Origin: Natrinema sp. SYSU A 869
GTDB lineage: Archaea; Halobacteriota; Halobacteria; Halobacteriales; Natrialbaceae
DNA: 64,000 bases
Direction of reading: 5' to 3'
Assembly (NCBI RefSeq): GCF_019879105.1
Contig: NZ_CP082247.1
Coordinates: forward strand, 434,001-498,000
A program made the position numbers and the translations under genes. The stretch's first letter is position 1. Every line of letters starts with the position of its first letter. The notes beneath the pieces were generated by a model. That model searched no databases, had not been told where the DNA came from, and worked only from the letters and a program-made list of their open reading frames with translations. This document shows, in pieces, positions 57,078 through 64,000 of this stretch.

Positions 57078-57584
57078 ATGGCAAAATACGATTTCACTGC
57101 TGAGAATGAGTTCGAGGGCAAAGACGAGTCTAAGCGTGAAGAAGACCTGGTCCATGATGATGCGACTCTTTCAGATATACTCGGGGCAATTCGGGGGCTA
57201 AAAGGGTATATACTTGACTGGAAGGAGGATTTAGAGAACAGTAAATATGGTATTAATAAGGAGATTGAATCGCTTTTAGACGATCATCTTGAGCGCTGTA
57301 ATAAGTTGGAGAATATTATTGAGGAGAATAGAGCAGTAGTCATTGAAGAGCTTAGAGACGAATTGGAAGGATTGCTCAAAAATTGGCATGAATTAGAAGA
57401 CAAGATATATAATAGTAAAACAGATACCAAGGATCAATCCACACCCAATCCAGAGAAAGGAACACATTCATCGAAGAAAGTAAACCCACCAAAAAAGGTA
57501 TCACAGGAAATGGTGAATATAGGGTTACATTTTGGTGACTTTGACAAAAGTTCCCTAGTCAAGAAAATAAGAACCATCTGCTAA
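57078..57584 (+). CDS. AT-rich coiled-coil protein
   Basis: The start is the Met of AKYDFTAENEF. The 168-residue protein has long charged helices (DILGAIRGLKGYILDWKEDL, LLDDHLERCNKLENIIEENR, VVIEELRDELEGLLKNWHEL) and a Ser/Lys-rich tail. Low GC content relative to its neighbours suggests foreign origin. No domain recognised. Confidence 0.55.
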   Translation: MAKYDFTAENEFEGKDESKREEDLVHDDATLSDILGAIRGLKGYILDWKEDLENSKYGINKEIESLLDDHLERCNKLENIIEENRAVVIEELRDELEGLLKNWHELEDKIYNSKTDTKDQSTPNPEKGTHSSKKVNPPKKVSQEMVNIGLHFGDFDKSSLVKKIRTIC

Positions 57585-57711
57585 AAGGTAAGATGTAGTG
57601 AATTTTATATCCTCTACATCTAACGATCAAAGTGTCTGGTTAAGATTGTGAGTAAGACGGCTAAGGGTGAGTCCACGGAATTGCTTCTACTAATGCCGAG
57701 AATGAACGAAT

Positions 57712-58214
57712 GTGCCGTATTTTCCGTTTAAGACTGGAGTTCACTGTCTCGTTCTGGCTTCTGTCGCTGAATTCGAGAGCGGAAAGTTACTCAGATATGG
57801 TTTCTTCGAGAAAGCCTCAAAACACCCGGATGGGCACAGGGTAACGGCCGCCGGGCGGTGGGATAAGATGAGATCGAGGTGGATGTTGATTGGATCGTCC
57901 ATGTCGCGCGAGGAACGCGACAGTGAATATGTTCGCCAGAGCCCTTATCAACTTCATCCCGATTCCAGCATACTCGGAATCGGCTCCGTGGATCTCTAAA
58001 CCCTATCTGCGACACTCTTTCGACCTCGCGCTTGGTCGGTGACAGCCGCCCGCAAAGCTCGTCGACGAATTCAAGCAGCCATCACCTCGACGATGTCATC
58101 AAAGCAGTCACGCATCGGAAGCTGGTTGACATCCGCCCCGATAGCGACGACTTCGACGTCGAGGAGTACAAGCCGATCCAGACGGCAAGGGACGTGATAC
58201 TCGAGGACTGTTGA
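57712..58214 (+). other. Decayed coding remnants
   Basis: Pieces of sense appear in different frames: VNMFARALINFIPIPAYSES near 57930-57990 and DDVIKAVTHRKLVDIRPDSD near 58090-58160, with stops between them. They look like parts of one broken gene, possibly a mobile-element protein, but I cannot name it. Confidence 0.35.
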
Positions 58215-58368
58215 GCGTCGGTCGAAGGGGGGATTGGGGAAAGGATGCCTCCGGAAGGGGAGGGGAATGGAAGGTCGGAGGCAGTTAGTTGCCCCTGAGT
58301 ATTACTATTAACTATTTTGCACATTGTTGGTTATCCAATAGGTTGATAGCATATTGGTTCCAAGACGC

Positions 58369-58715
58369 AGATGGTGAGGGATGAGGGAGGATCCGGCCGA
58401 ACACCCACTACCAGATCCGCTCCGAGACATACCTCTCGCCACTCCTGAGATCGACCCACCTACCACCAAAATGACCCGATCTCGGACCCACCCTGATTGA
58501 CACACCACTTGAGGGGCGGGTTCCGACGTCGGCCTCTGGCCAGCGCTTCTCAACGTACCAAATCATTTTGGAGATGGTCATATCTGTACTTGTCTTATAC
58601 AGAAGGGACGACAGGTGGGTACCTCCCCATCTCGATCCTGCCGTTCACTCTCCCTTCCGTTTCACACGCACCTACTCGAGCAGCGCGATTACTGGCCAAG
58701 AGATTGATGAGGTGA
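58369..58715. repeat. About 350-base direct repeat, copy 2
   Basis: Partner of 56405-56755, same orientation. Its internal small frame carries a one-base loss near the CCCGCCCCTC stretch relative to copy 1. Confidence 0.8.
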
Positions 58716-58843
58716 TAACAACTGCGTTGATCTGGTAAGGGAGTCAATCGTTGCCCACTCTTGATTGACCTGCCGCCCTCGCCTTCTGCTTTCTACTCAG
58801 CAAGTCCTGACATTTATGTACGAAGCCGCGGCCAACACCGGCG

Positions 58844-58996
58844 ATGCTATCTGACCGACAGCGAGACCTCCTGATCGCCGTCGCACTGACTGAGTTTTCC
58901 GTTCACTACGAGCGCGCCGATCGCCTTGTCGATCACGACGTTGAGCCCGCCGAGGCCGTCGACGCACTCGAGATTGGTAGTACTATTTCTGATTGA
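58844..58996 (+). CDS. 50-residue hypothetical protein, paralogue of 32070-32264
   Basis: The protein reads LSDRQRDLLIAVALTEFSVH, then YERADRLVDHDVEPAEAVDA, then LEIGSTISD*. Compared with the 32070 gene it lacks an internal segment of about 13 residues (PELAEHTWKLAAT) in frame. Function unknown. Confidence 0.5.
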   Translation: MLSDRQRDLLIAVALTEFSVHYERADRLVDHDVEPAEAVDALEIGSTISD

Positions 58997-59046
58997 AATC
59001 CAGAGTAGCAATCAGCCTTTTGAACTATCAGCCAAGATCGGTAGTT

Positions 59047-59537
59047 ATGGAATGCCCCTCATGTGTGGACGAAATGGAAGAGGGCAGCGAGTTCTGTCGC
59101 TTCTGTGGTGAGGAACTACCTGCGGTCCCGATGACTTCGACTTGAAGACCGAACTTCAGTCGATGGATGATTACGAGTTCGAACACTTCGTCGCCGATCT
59201 CTGGGAAGAGATGGGCTGGGACTGCGAGGTCTCGACAGCGTCGAACGACAAGGGAATCGACGTCCGAACTCGAAAAACAGACCCGTATGAACAAAAGGCG
59301 CTGATCCAGGCGAAGCGCTATGGTGAGGGCAATAAGGTCGGGAGCCCCGATATCCAGCAGTACTTGAGTCTCAAGCACCAGGAGTCCAACGTTGATAAGG
59401 TGATCATGGTGACGACGTCGTCGTACTCGAGGATCGTCATGTCCAGGCGGATCGCGTCCGACCGGCAGATGAACGCGCTCCGATCGGTGCCGTCGATGAC
59501 CGTGATCATGTTGTCGAACGGCCGAAACTCTTCGTGA
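59047..59537 (+). pseudogene. Zinc-ribbon plus Mrr-like restriction endonuclease, broken
   Basis: The N-terminus ECPSCVDEMEEGSEFCRFCG is a zinc ribbon. One lost base at the GG pair (59124-59125) ends it early; the next frame continues GPDDFDLKTELQSMDDYEFE, then HFVADLWEEMGWDCEV, and the Mrr nuclease core STASNDKGIDVRTRK ... KALIQAKRY (D-x(n)-Q-x-K). After SSYS at about 59435 the sequence changes into the reverse strand of another gene, so the C-terminus is also lost. Mrr enzymes cut methylated DNA. Confidence 0.7.
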
Positions 59538-59757
59538 CCGTCAAGGGTCAGCGAATGCGCCTCGAGCTCGACCCAGCCTCTCGGGCCATGTCGATCAAGA
59601 TGACGAGGACGCCGTCGCGAGGCTCGTTGCCCAGCTGCTCGAAGCGGTCACGTGCCTCCTGGAGTGTCTCGCTCGAGGCCGGGCCGTCGACAGTCGCGAC
59701 ATCGTCGTGCTCGAGGGCGTTTCGCCAGATCTCGAGGGTGTCTTCGAAGACGCTCAT
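59440..59757 (-). pseudogene. Hypothetical protein, one frameshift and truncated
   Basis: The minus frame SVFEDTLEIWRNALEHDDVA runs to VLVILIDMARE near 59580; one added base gives WVELEAHSLTLDGHEEFRPF, then DNMITVIDGTDRSAFICRSD. After about 59440 it meets the end of the Mrr-like gene on the other strand. The start overlaps the stop of the gene upstream (ATGA). Confidence 0.5.
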
Positions 59758-60034
59758 GCCGGTTCACCCCGTGTGCTATCTGTATCTGATTGCGCTGGGC
59801 GCTCGATCGTCCGCTTTGCCCACGCTGCGAGATAGGTCCGGCACGCCTGTTAGGTGATTTTGCCCAGATATGGCTCGACCTCTACAGCGGTCTATCGAGC
59901 CCGATGCCCCGATATTCGTGCTGGTGGCAGTCGCGTTGTGCGACCCTGATATCCGCACCAAGGACGTAAGTGTGCGTGTGGTGCGGGAGGTCTTCACATT
60001 CGGTCCTGCTTGAGGAGCGTTCGTTCTCACTCAT
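59754..60034 (-). pseudogene. Small hypothetical protein with two lesions
   Basis: SENERSSSRTECEDLPHHTH, then TYVLGADIRVAQRDCHQHEY, then RGIGLDRPL* is followed in the next frame by VEVEPYLGKIT*, and after a TAA by QACRTYLAAWAKRTIERPAQ. Cys and His residues in the first part could bind zinc. One lost base and one stop. Confidence 0.5.
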
Positions 60035-60151
60035 CGGCTCGAGTCACCCCCGTCGCGTTCAGTATCCGCGTGTAGTGAGCATTCCAGCAGACCTCCATGA
60101 TAGATCTTTATAGATGGTAGCCGTACTATAATCCATGGGACAAGTGGCAAT

Positions 60152-60328
60152 ATGAGTGAACCCAAGCGGCGGGAAAAACGGGTAGCTATCTGTGAAAACT
60201 GCGGAGAAGCGTTCTCAGTATGGGTTCTCTCTGATGGGGAGATTAGTCCAATCTCGGGCACTCGTGTCTGCTCCTGTGAAGATCCGAATCCACAAGTTCT
60301 CGAAGATGATCCATCGGTGGAGAAATAG
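60152..60328 (+). CDS. 58-residue zinc-ribbon protein
   Basis: The protein has KRVAICENCGEAF (CxxC) and TRVCSCEDPN (CxC) and an acidic tail. A TACTATAATCC box about 25 bases upstream of the ATG fits a haloarchaeal promoter with a short leader. Its divergent neighbours are small genes of the broken operon. Function unknown. Confidence 0.55.
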   Translation: MSEPKRREKRVAICENCGEAFSVWVLSDGEISPISGTRVCSCEDPNPQVLEDDPSVEK

Positions 60329-60368
60329 CTGACACACTGACGTTCCATTCCGCCTGTGTACTTATCGC

Positions 60369-60569
60369 TCATTGTCGGACAACTCTCCGAAATTTCGGAT
60401 TATCCCAGCCAAGCCGATCCTTCACCGACCCCCGGCTCGAGCACCGAATGCAACGATACGTCGTTATCGATCCCTTCACTATTGGTGCCGATCTGACGAT
60501 CGTCACTCCACCACTACAGTTCTCGCACTGGAGTCCATCGCAGATTTGCTCTCGCCAGTAGTCACTCAT
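60369..60569 (-). CDS. 66-residue zinc-ribbon protein
   Basis: Two Cys pairs, CENCSGGVTIV (with GLQC before it) and CIRCSSRGSV, form a zinc ribbon. The start at the Met of SDYWREQICD overlaps the stop of the upstream gene by 8 bases. Confidence 0.6.
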   Translation of the reverse strand: MSDYWREQICDGLQCENCSGGVTIVRSAPIVKGSITTYRCIRCSSRGSVKDRLGWDNPKFRRVVRQ

Positions 60570-60945
60570 CGTCGCCACCTCGCAGGTACTGGATCCGTTG
60601 ATTCGCCAGTCCGATCACATCTCGTCGCGAATCGTCACACCACGAGCGGTTCGTTTCGACTTTCTCGACCAGTGTCTCGGCATTGTCGACCCCCAGCCGA
60701 GTGCAGCCCTCGTCATCTTCGACCTGGAAGAGATCACCGTTGCGACGAGCGGCCGTAATCACTCGATGGATCTCCTCGAGTCCGCAGCCGGAACGATTGA
60801 GCGTGCCGACCACCGAGGGCTTCGAAGCGAGCGGCGGTTGTCGGTGACCCGAGTTGAAGTTGACAGCCCGGATGGTCTTCTCGTATACTTCCTTCGTTCG
60901 CTTGCGGCGTTCTGCTTCCGTCTGGGTGATAGAGGAACGGGCCAT
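60562..60945 (-). CDS. 127-residue hypothetical protein
   Basis: The protein starts MARSSITQTEAERRKRTKEV and has a winged-helix-like middle (VVGTLNRSGCGLEEIHRVIT, AARRNGDLFQVEDDEGCTRL). It may bind DNA. It follows directly on the remnant at 60946 (TAGATG junction) and overlaps the downstream zinc gene. Confidence 0.6.
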   Translation of the reverse strand: MARSSITQTEAERRKRTKEVYEKTIRAVNFNSGHRQPPLASKPSVVGTLNRSGCGLEEIHRVITAARRNGDLFQVEDDEGCTRLGVDNAETLVEKVETNRSWCDDSRRDVIGLANQRIQYLRGGDDE

Positions 60946-61077
60946 CTACGTCACCCGCACCTCCTTGTTGGTTTTCGGCTCGTAGGCGTCGTCTTTCTGT
61001 TTAAGTTTCTCGATCTCGTGTTTGGCCTTCTCCTGCGAGATTCCCCTCTCCTCGAGTTTCAGCAGTACCTTTGTAGG
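60946..61077 (-). pseudogene. C-terminal remnant of a helical protein
   Basis: The frame FNPTKVLLKLEERGISQEKA, then KHEIEKLKQKDDAYEPKTNK, then EVRVT* has no start; upstream sequence is unrelated. It is the tail of a larger plasmid gene whose body was lost. Confidence 0.45.
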
Positions 61078-61259
61078 GTTGAAGCGATAGCTACAATAGG
61101 CAGAATAGGTACAATAGGCGTTTCGGCACTATCTAGTTCTGGATTGTCTCAATTGGCGTCTTTTCGTTGAGATCTTGATGCGTTCTCTGGCGGTTCTCGG
61201 AGTTCTTCGAGCGACATAGACACTTGCGACAAGAACTCCTCAGGATCACCGCAGGAGGT

Positions 61260-61377
61260 CGTCTCTAGTCGAGCAAATGTCTCGGATGACATCCTCGATA
61301 AACACTACGACGAACGGACCGAACGCGAGAAGATGGAGTTCCACCGCGAATTTATCGAGGGGGATATAGTCCAATGA
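61260..61377 (+). pseudogene. Integrase C-terminal remnant
   Basis: The frame [20 protein letters not shown], then [15 protein letters not shown] is the catalytic tail of a haloarchaeal tyrosine recombinase with the nucleophile in HYD. It resembles the relic at 3225-3321. No upstream catalytic domain is present. Confidence 0.65.
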
Positions 61378-61689
61378 TGGACTCCACTCCACGCAGAAAC
61401 AGTATCCGTTTTACCCTAGCCTCGGCAGGCCACCGTATTGCGCAAGCCTCGGCGAGTCTACTACCATTTCTCCACCATTTCAAGGGTTCTACACCGCAGA
61501 GTACGGAATAATCTCCTAGGACAGTATTTGGCTGCCTTCTCTGAGGTTGTGGCTGCGTGCGCAGCGACGTTCTCGTGAGCGGAGAAGACTCACTACGTTC
61601 GTCTTCCCAAGCGAGCACGGAGCGGAGGGTGGGGAGGAGGTGGTCTGGGTTGGACTGGCAGGAAGTAAAAAGAAGACCGCAGTACCCAA
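61378..61689 (+). other. Interval without recognised gene
   Basis: Only short incoherent frames were seen between the integrase remnant and the OB-fold gene end. Confidence 0.35.
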
Positions 61690-62210
61690 CTACGCTTCCC
61701 ACCAGCGATCGCGATTGGGGAAATGAATCGTGCTCCAGCCGGTCACGGCCAGTGAGACGCGTCCCTCATACCAGTTCCGGGCCGCCTTATGAATGCGCAC
61801 TTGCTCACCTTCTTCGATCCACGGTGCCGCGGACTTCTCCCAGATCGTCACACGCGTCTGTCCACTGTCGTCCGCGATGAGTCCGACCTGCGCAATGCTT
61901 GGATGCGAGGGATCCCATAGTGTTTCGACACGCCCTTCGATACTCACCTCTTTGCGATCGACCTCCTCGAGTTTCCCAATGGGAACACCTGCCCGGGTGC
62001 TGTCTGCAACTCCTCGAACACACTGACGACCGCACTCGTTAGGTCTTTCCCACCGGCGACGGCTTCACCCAACCGCCGACCGATCGCCGCTCGAGACCAG
62101 CTATCCAACTTCTCGGCCAACCGCATCGACTCCTTGTTCACTGCTGCCAACCCCTCCTGAGTGAGTTCTGCACGGGGATCAGCTCGTTCCGGGTCCACCA
62201 TCGGATCCAC
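61690..62210 (-). pseudogene. OB-fold (RPA/SSB-like) DNA-binding protein, one frameshift
   Basis: The N-terminal part (DPERADPRAELTQEGLAAVN ... VVSVFEELQTAPGQVFP) loses frame at the G3/C3 run near 61981-61983; one added C gives PIGKLEEVDRKEVSIEGRVE and then a clear OB fold: LWDPSHPSIAQVGLIADDSG, TRVTIWEKSAAPWIEEGEQV, RIHKAARNWYEGRVSLAV. RPA-like haloarchaeal proteins bind single-stranded DNA. The true N-terminus may extend upstream into the decayed sequence at 62240. Confidence 0.7.
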
Positions 62211-62239
62211 ACACTTGCAGCCCGTTTCTGGAACGTCAC

Positions 62240-62555
62240 ACGCCGCTCTACGCTCCGTCTTGCGGCAATCTCTCGCGTCCCTCCTGCGTTCCCAGCTTGG
62301 CCTGGGAACTAATCCGCTCGAGTTCTTCCTCTCGTGCCTTGATACGCTCTTCCTGCTCGAGGGTCACACCGTGAATCCGCTCGGTGCTCGTCTCTGTAAT
62401 TCCGTCTGGGTGATTCGCATCCACCTTCGCCTATATCTCCTGTTTGACCGTCGCCTCGAATTCTGGCGTCTCGTCGACGACCGGGACGCTATCTTCATCG
62501 ACCGTCTGCTCGCCTGCCTGTTCATCCACCGTAACGACCTTGAGATGGTTTCATA
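62240..62555 (-). pseudogene. Decayed upstream segment of the OB-fold gene or its neighbour
   Basis: The minus strand reads VDEDSVPVVDETPEFEATVK, then a TAG, then AKVDANHPDGITETSTERIH, then EQEERIKAREEELERISSQA, then another stop. The composition is coherent and acidic, so it was once coding. No family recognised. Confidence 0.45.
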
Positions 62556-62583
62556 TCGATTCACGACCAAGAAATTCGGCTGG

Positions 62584-63003
62584 CTAATCTGCGCTGGCGG
62601 GAGTATTATCGGCGTCGCCGTCGTCAAGGAGGGGGTAGTCGATATGCATCTCGATTTTGTCGAATGGGACAATCGGTTGTATCGCGCCACCAGGGCCACC
62701 TTCCTTAAGCTCGAGAATGCCAAGCACTTCGAGATGCTTTAGGTCTGCATGAACATCAGAAACATCGCGATCAACGAGCCGTGCAGCTTCACGCATACTG
62801 GAGGGGTGCTCTTTGGCGATTGCTTGGATGAGAGTTAGACGCAGTGGTGTGAGACTGTCAACGAGATCATCGTAGGTACCGAACTGGAGGACTGCCTGCT
62901 CATCACTCTTATCTAGTTCATCAGCTTCGGCGTCTTGGATGAACTGGAGAGTGTCCTTACGAACCTGCGCTCGATCGCCGACGGTGATGTGAAGTGTGGT
63001 CAT
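62584..63003 (-). CDS. Winged-helix antitoxin-like protein (HVO_A0114 type)
   Basis: The 139-residue protein has a helix-turn-helix in LTLIQAIAKEHPSSMREAAR, then LVDRDVSDVHADLKHLEVLG, then a wing ILELKEGGPGG. This matches the small MarR-like regulators of haloarchaea annotated as HVO_A0114-type DNA-binding proteins. It follows the TumE-like gene by 24 bases. It is the probable antitoxin and repressor of the pair. Confidence 0.75.
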   Translation of the reverse strand: MTTLHITVGDRAQVRKDTLQFIQDAEADELDKSDEQAVLQFGTYDDLVDSLTPLRLTLIQAIAKEHPSSMREAARLVDRDVSDVHADLKHLEVLGILELKEGGPGGAIQPIVPFDKIEMHIDYPLLDDGDADNTPASAD

Positions 63004-63027
63004 AGGTTGGTGTGGTGTATGCGGTTT

Positions 63028-63342
63028 TCAATAGGGACGTGGTGGATTGCCGCTAGTGGTGTCCCAGTATTCGTCAGCATTGGCCCAGAACTCAACGAGA
63101 AGTTCCTCCATTCCTGGAAACTCGAGATCAGTATCGCCAGCAGCGGTGTGGAGTTCGTGGCCTTTGGTATCTTCGTGGGCGTTGTCGTAGCGGATGAGTG
63201 TCAGGTCTTGTAGTGTTCCCAAGTGCAGTGTGTATTTCCAGCCGGACGGATAGGTGTTTGTATCGGTCGTGCGTCGTATGACGACATTTTCGACAAGTCC
63301 AGCTTCGACGTGGGTATACCGATGGGTGAGTTCATGACCCAT
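63028..63342 (-). CDS. TumE/DUF6516-like toxin
   Basis: The 104-residue protein begins GHELTHRYTHVEAGLVENVV and contains GWKYTLHLGTLQDLTLIRYD, then HEDTKGHELHTAAG, the layout of the DUF6516 or TumE toxin family as I remember it. Two perfect palindromes lie just upstream of its start. It is paired with a downstream winged-helix gene. Its toxic action has not been shown here. Confidence 0.65.
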   Translation of the reverse strand: MGHELTHRYTHVEAGLVENVVIRRTTDTNTYPSGWKYTLHLGTLQDLTLIRYDNAHEDTKGHELHTAAGDTDLEFPGMEELLVEFWANADEYWDTTSGNPPRPY

Positions 63343-63350
63343 CCCTCATC

Positions 63351-63399
63351 TGTTGGGATGTTCCCCAACATCAAAAGTATGTTGGGTGGATACCCAACA
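63351..63399. promoter_or_regulatory. Two identical-arm operators of the toxin-antitoxin pair
   Basis: TGTTGGG-ATGTTC-CCCAACA (63351-63370) and TGTTGGG-TGGATA-CCCAACA (63380-63399) have the same perfect 7-base arms and different 6-base centres. Their starts are 29 bases apart, near three helix turns, so bound dimers would sit on roughly one DNA face. They lie 9 bases before the toxin start. Confidence 0.75.
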
Positions 63400-63618
63400 C
63401 CGACCCTGGCTATCTGACATACCCAAGCGACTCAGAACATATTTCGCAATTGAGTAATGTGTTTTGGATCTCTCCGAAATGGTTTCGACTGCGTTGGTGG
63501 CAACCCGTCCGTTACCAGTATGAATATACGTTCTCGAGTACAGAATTTCGTTGGAAAAGTATACACGGAACGCTGGAACCCGTATCCACGACCGAATTTG
63601 CTTCCCTCTCATCCGTAG

Positions 63619-64000
63619 AAGCGGGTCGCTGTTGACGAAACCGCTGTCAAGATCAACGGCGAGTGGTCTTGGCTGTATGCTGCAATAGACATCGAGACAA
63701 CGTTGATTCTCGACGTTGCATTGTTTAGTCGATATGGCACTGATCCGGCGGCTGCATTTCTGCAGAAACTCCGCGAGAAACATGATCTCTCCGAGGCTGA
63801 GTTTCTCGTTGATCAATTTGGCTATCGGATTGCCCCTCTCCCGATTGGGGTTGAGCGGTCAGCTCAACTACGTTGATCGAAACCTGATCGAAAAGTGGTT
63901 TCACACCTTCAAAATGCGTGTTGACCTCTTCCATAATTCATGGGTGGGCAGTCGGGCAAGCGTCAGAGAATGGATTGAACAGTTTATACACTACTACAAT
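63619..64000 (+). pseudogene. Second copy of the IS6-like transposase, truncated
   Basis: KRVAVDETAVKINGEWSWLY to EAEFLVDQFGYRIA matches the transposase at 32464-33141. A one-base insertion near 63829-63838 shifts the frame, which resumes as RLGLSGQLNYVDRNLIEKWF and continues to WIEQFIHYYN at the window edge. The 5' part before about 63619 is missing. Confidence 0.75.

Overview
The window looks like an accessory replicon, or an integrated accessory region, of a halophilic archaeon (class Halobacteria). The proteins are very acidic (rich in D and E), most genes have the GC-rich codon use of haloarchaea, replication genes are of the archaeal Orc1/Cdc6 type, and Mre11/Rad50/NurA/HerA are present. 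AT-rich genes such as the GmrSD-like and HNH genes interrupt this background and look acquired. No rRNA, tRNA or core metabolic operon was seen.

Layout. 0-3.3 kb: a tyrosine integrase with small partner genes, an AN1-type zinc-finger membrane protein, and an Orc1/Cdc6 gene ended by an in-frame stop. 3.6-8.7 kb: a von Willebrand A protein divergent from a tightly coupled set made of a DUF6884-like protein, a tRNA-guanine-transglycosylase/DpdA-like enzyme, a GHKL (MORC-like) ATPase and a decayed nuclease. This set is the best candidate for a little-described system. 8.6-12.2 kb: remnants, then an operon of small plasmid proteins with a divergent winged-helix regulator. 12.4-16.3 kb: an HNH nuclease and a GmrSD-like type IV restriction protein. 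16.5-25.0 kb: small genes and a HerA-NurA-Rad50-Mre11 operon. 25.2-29.5 kb: HD hydrolase, repeat protein, a zinc-ribbon protein and a secreted CARDB-like protein. 29.7-31.4 kb: an intact Orc1/Cdc6 beside a repeat-rich origin. 32.4-48.4 kb: a defence island (McrBC, an OGG-like protein, a DUF1156-type methylase, a DUF499-type ATPase, a SNF2 helicase and its partner) bracketed by an IS and related miniature elements. 48.4-64 kb: a duplicated block, a truncated Orc1, a second GmrSD-like gene in many frames, small zinc-binding plasmid genes, a large non-coding direct repeat, an Mrr-like fragment, an OB-fold gene, a TumE-like toxin-antitoxin pair and a second copy of the IS.

The functional theme is DNA recognition and defence: possible base modification (DpdA-like enzyme, methylase), restriction of modified DNA (McrBC, two GmrSD-like proteins, Mrr), DNA end processing (HerA-NurA-Rad50-Mre11) and stability genes. 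Many genes are broken by the loss of a single base, often in a short homopolymer, and each is restored by adding one base. This is so systematic that base-calling error must be excluded before these genes are called dead.
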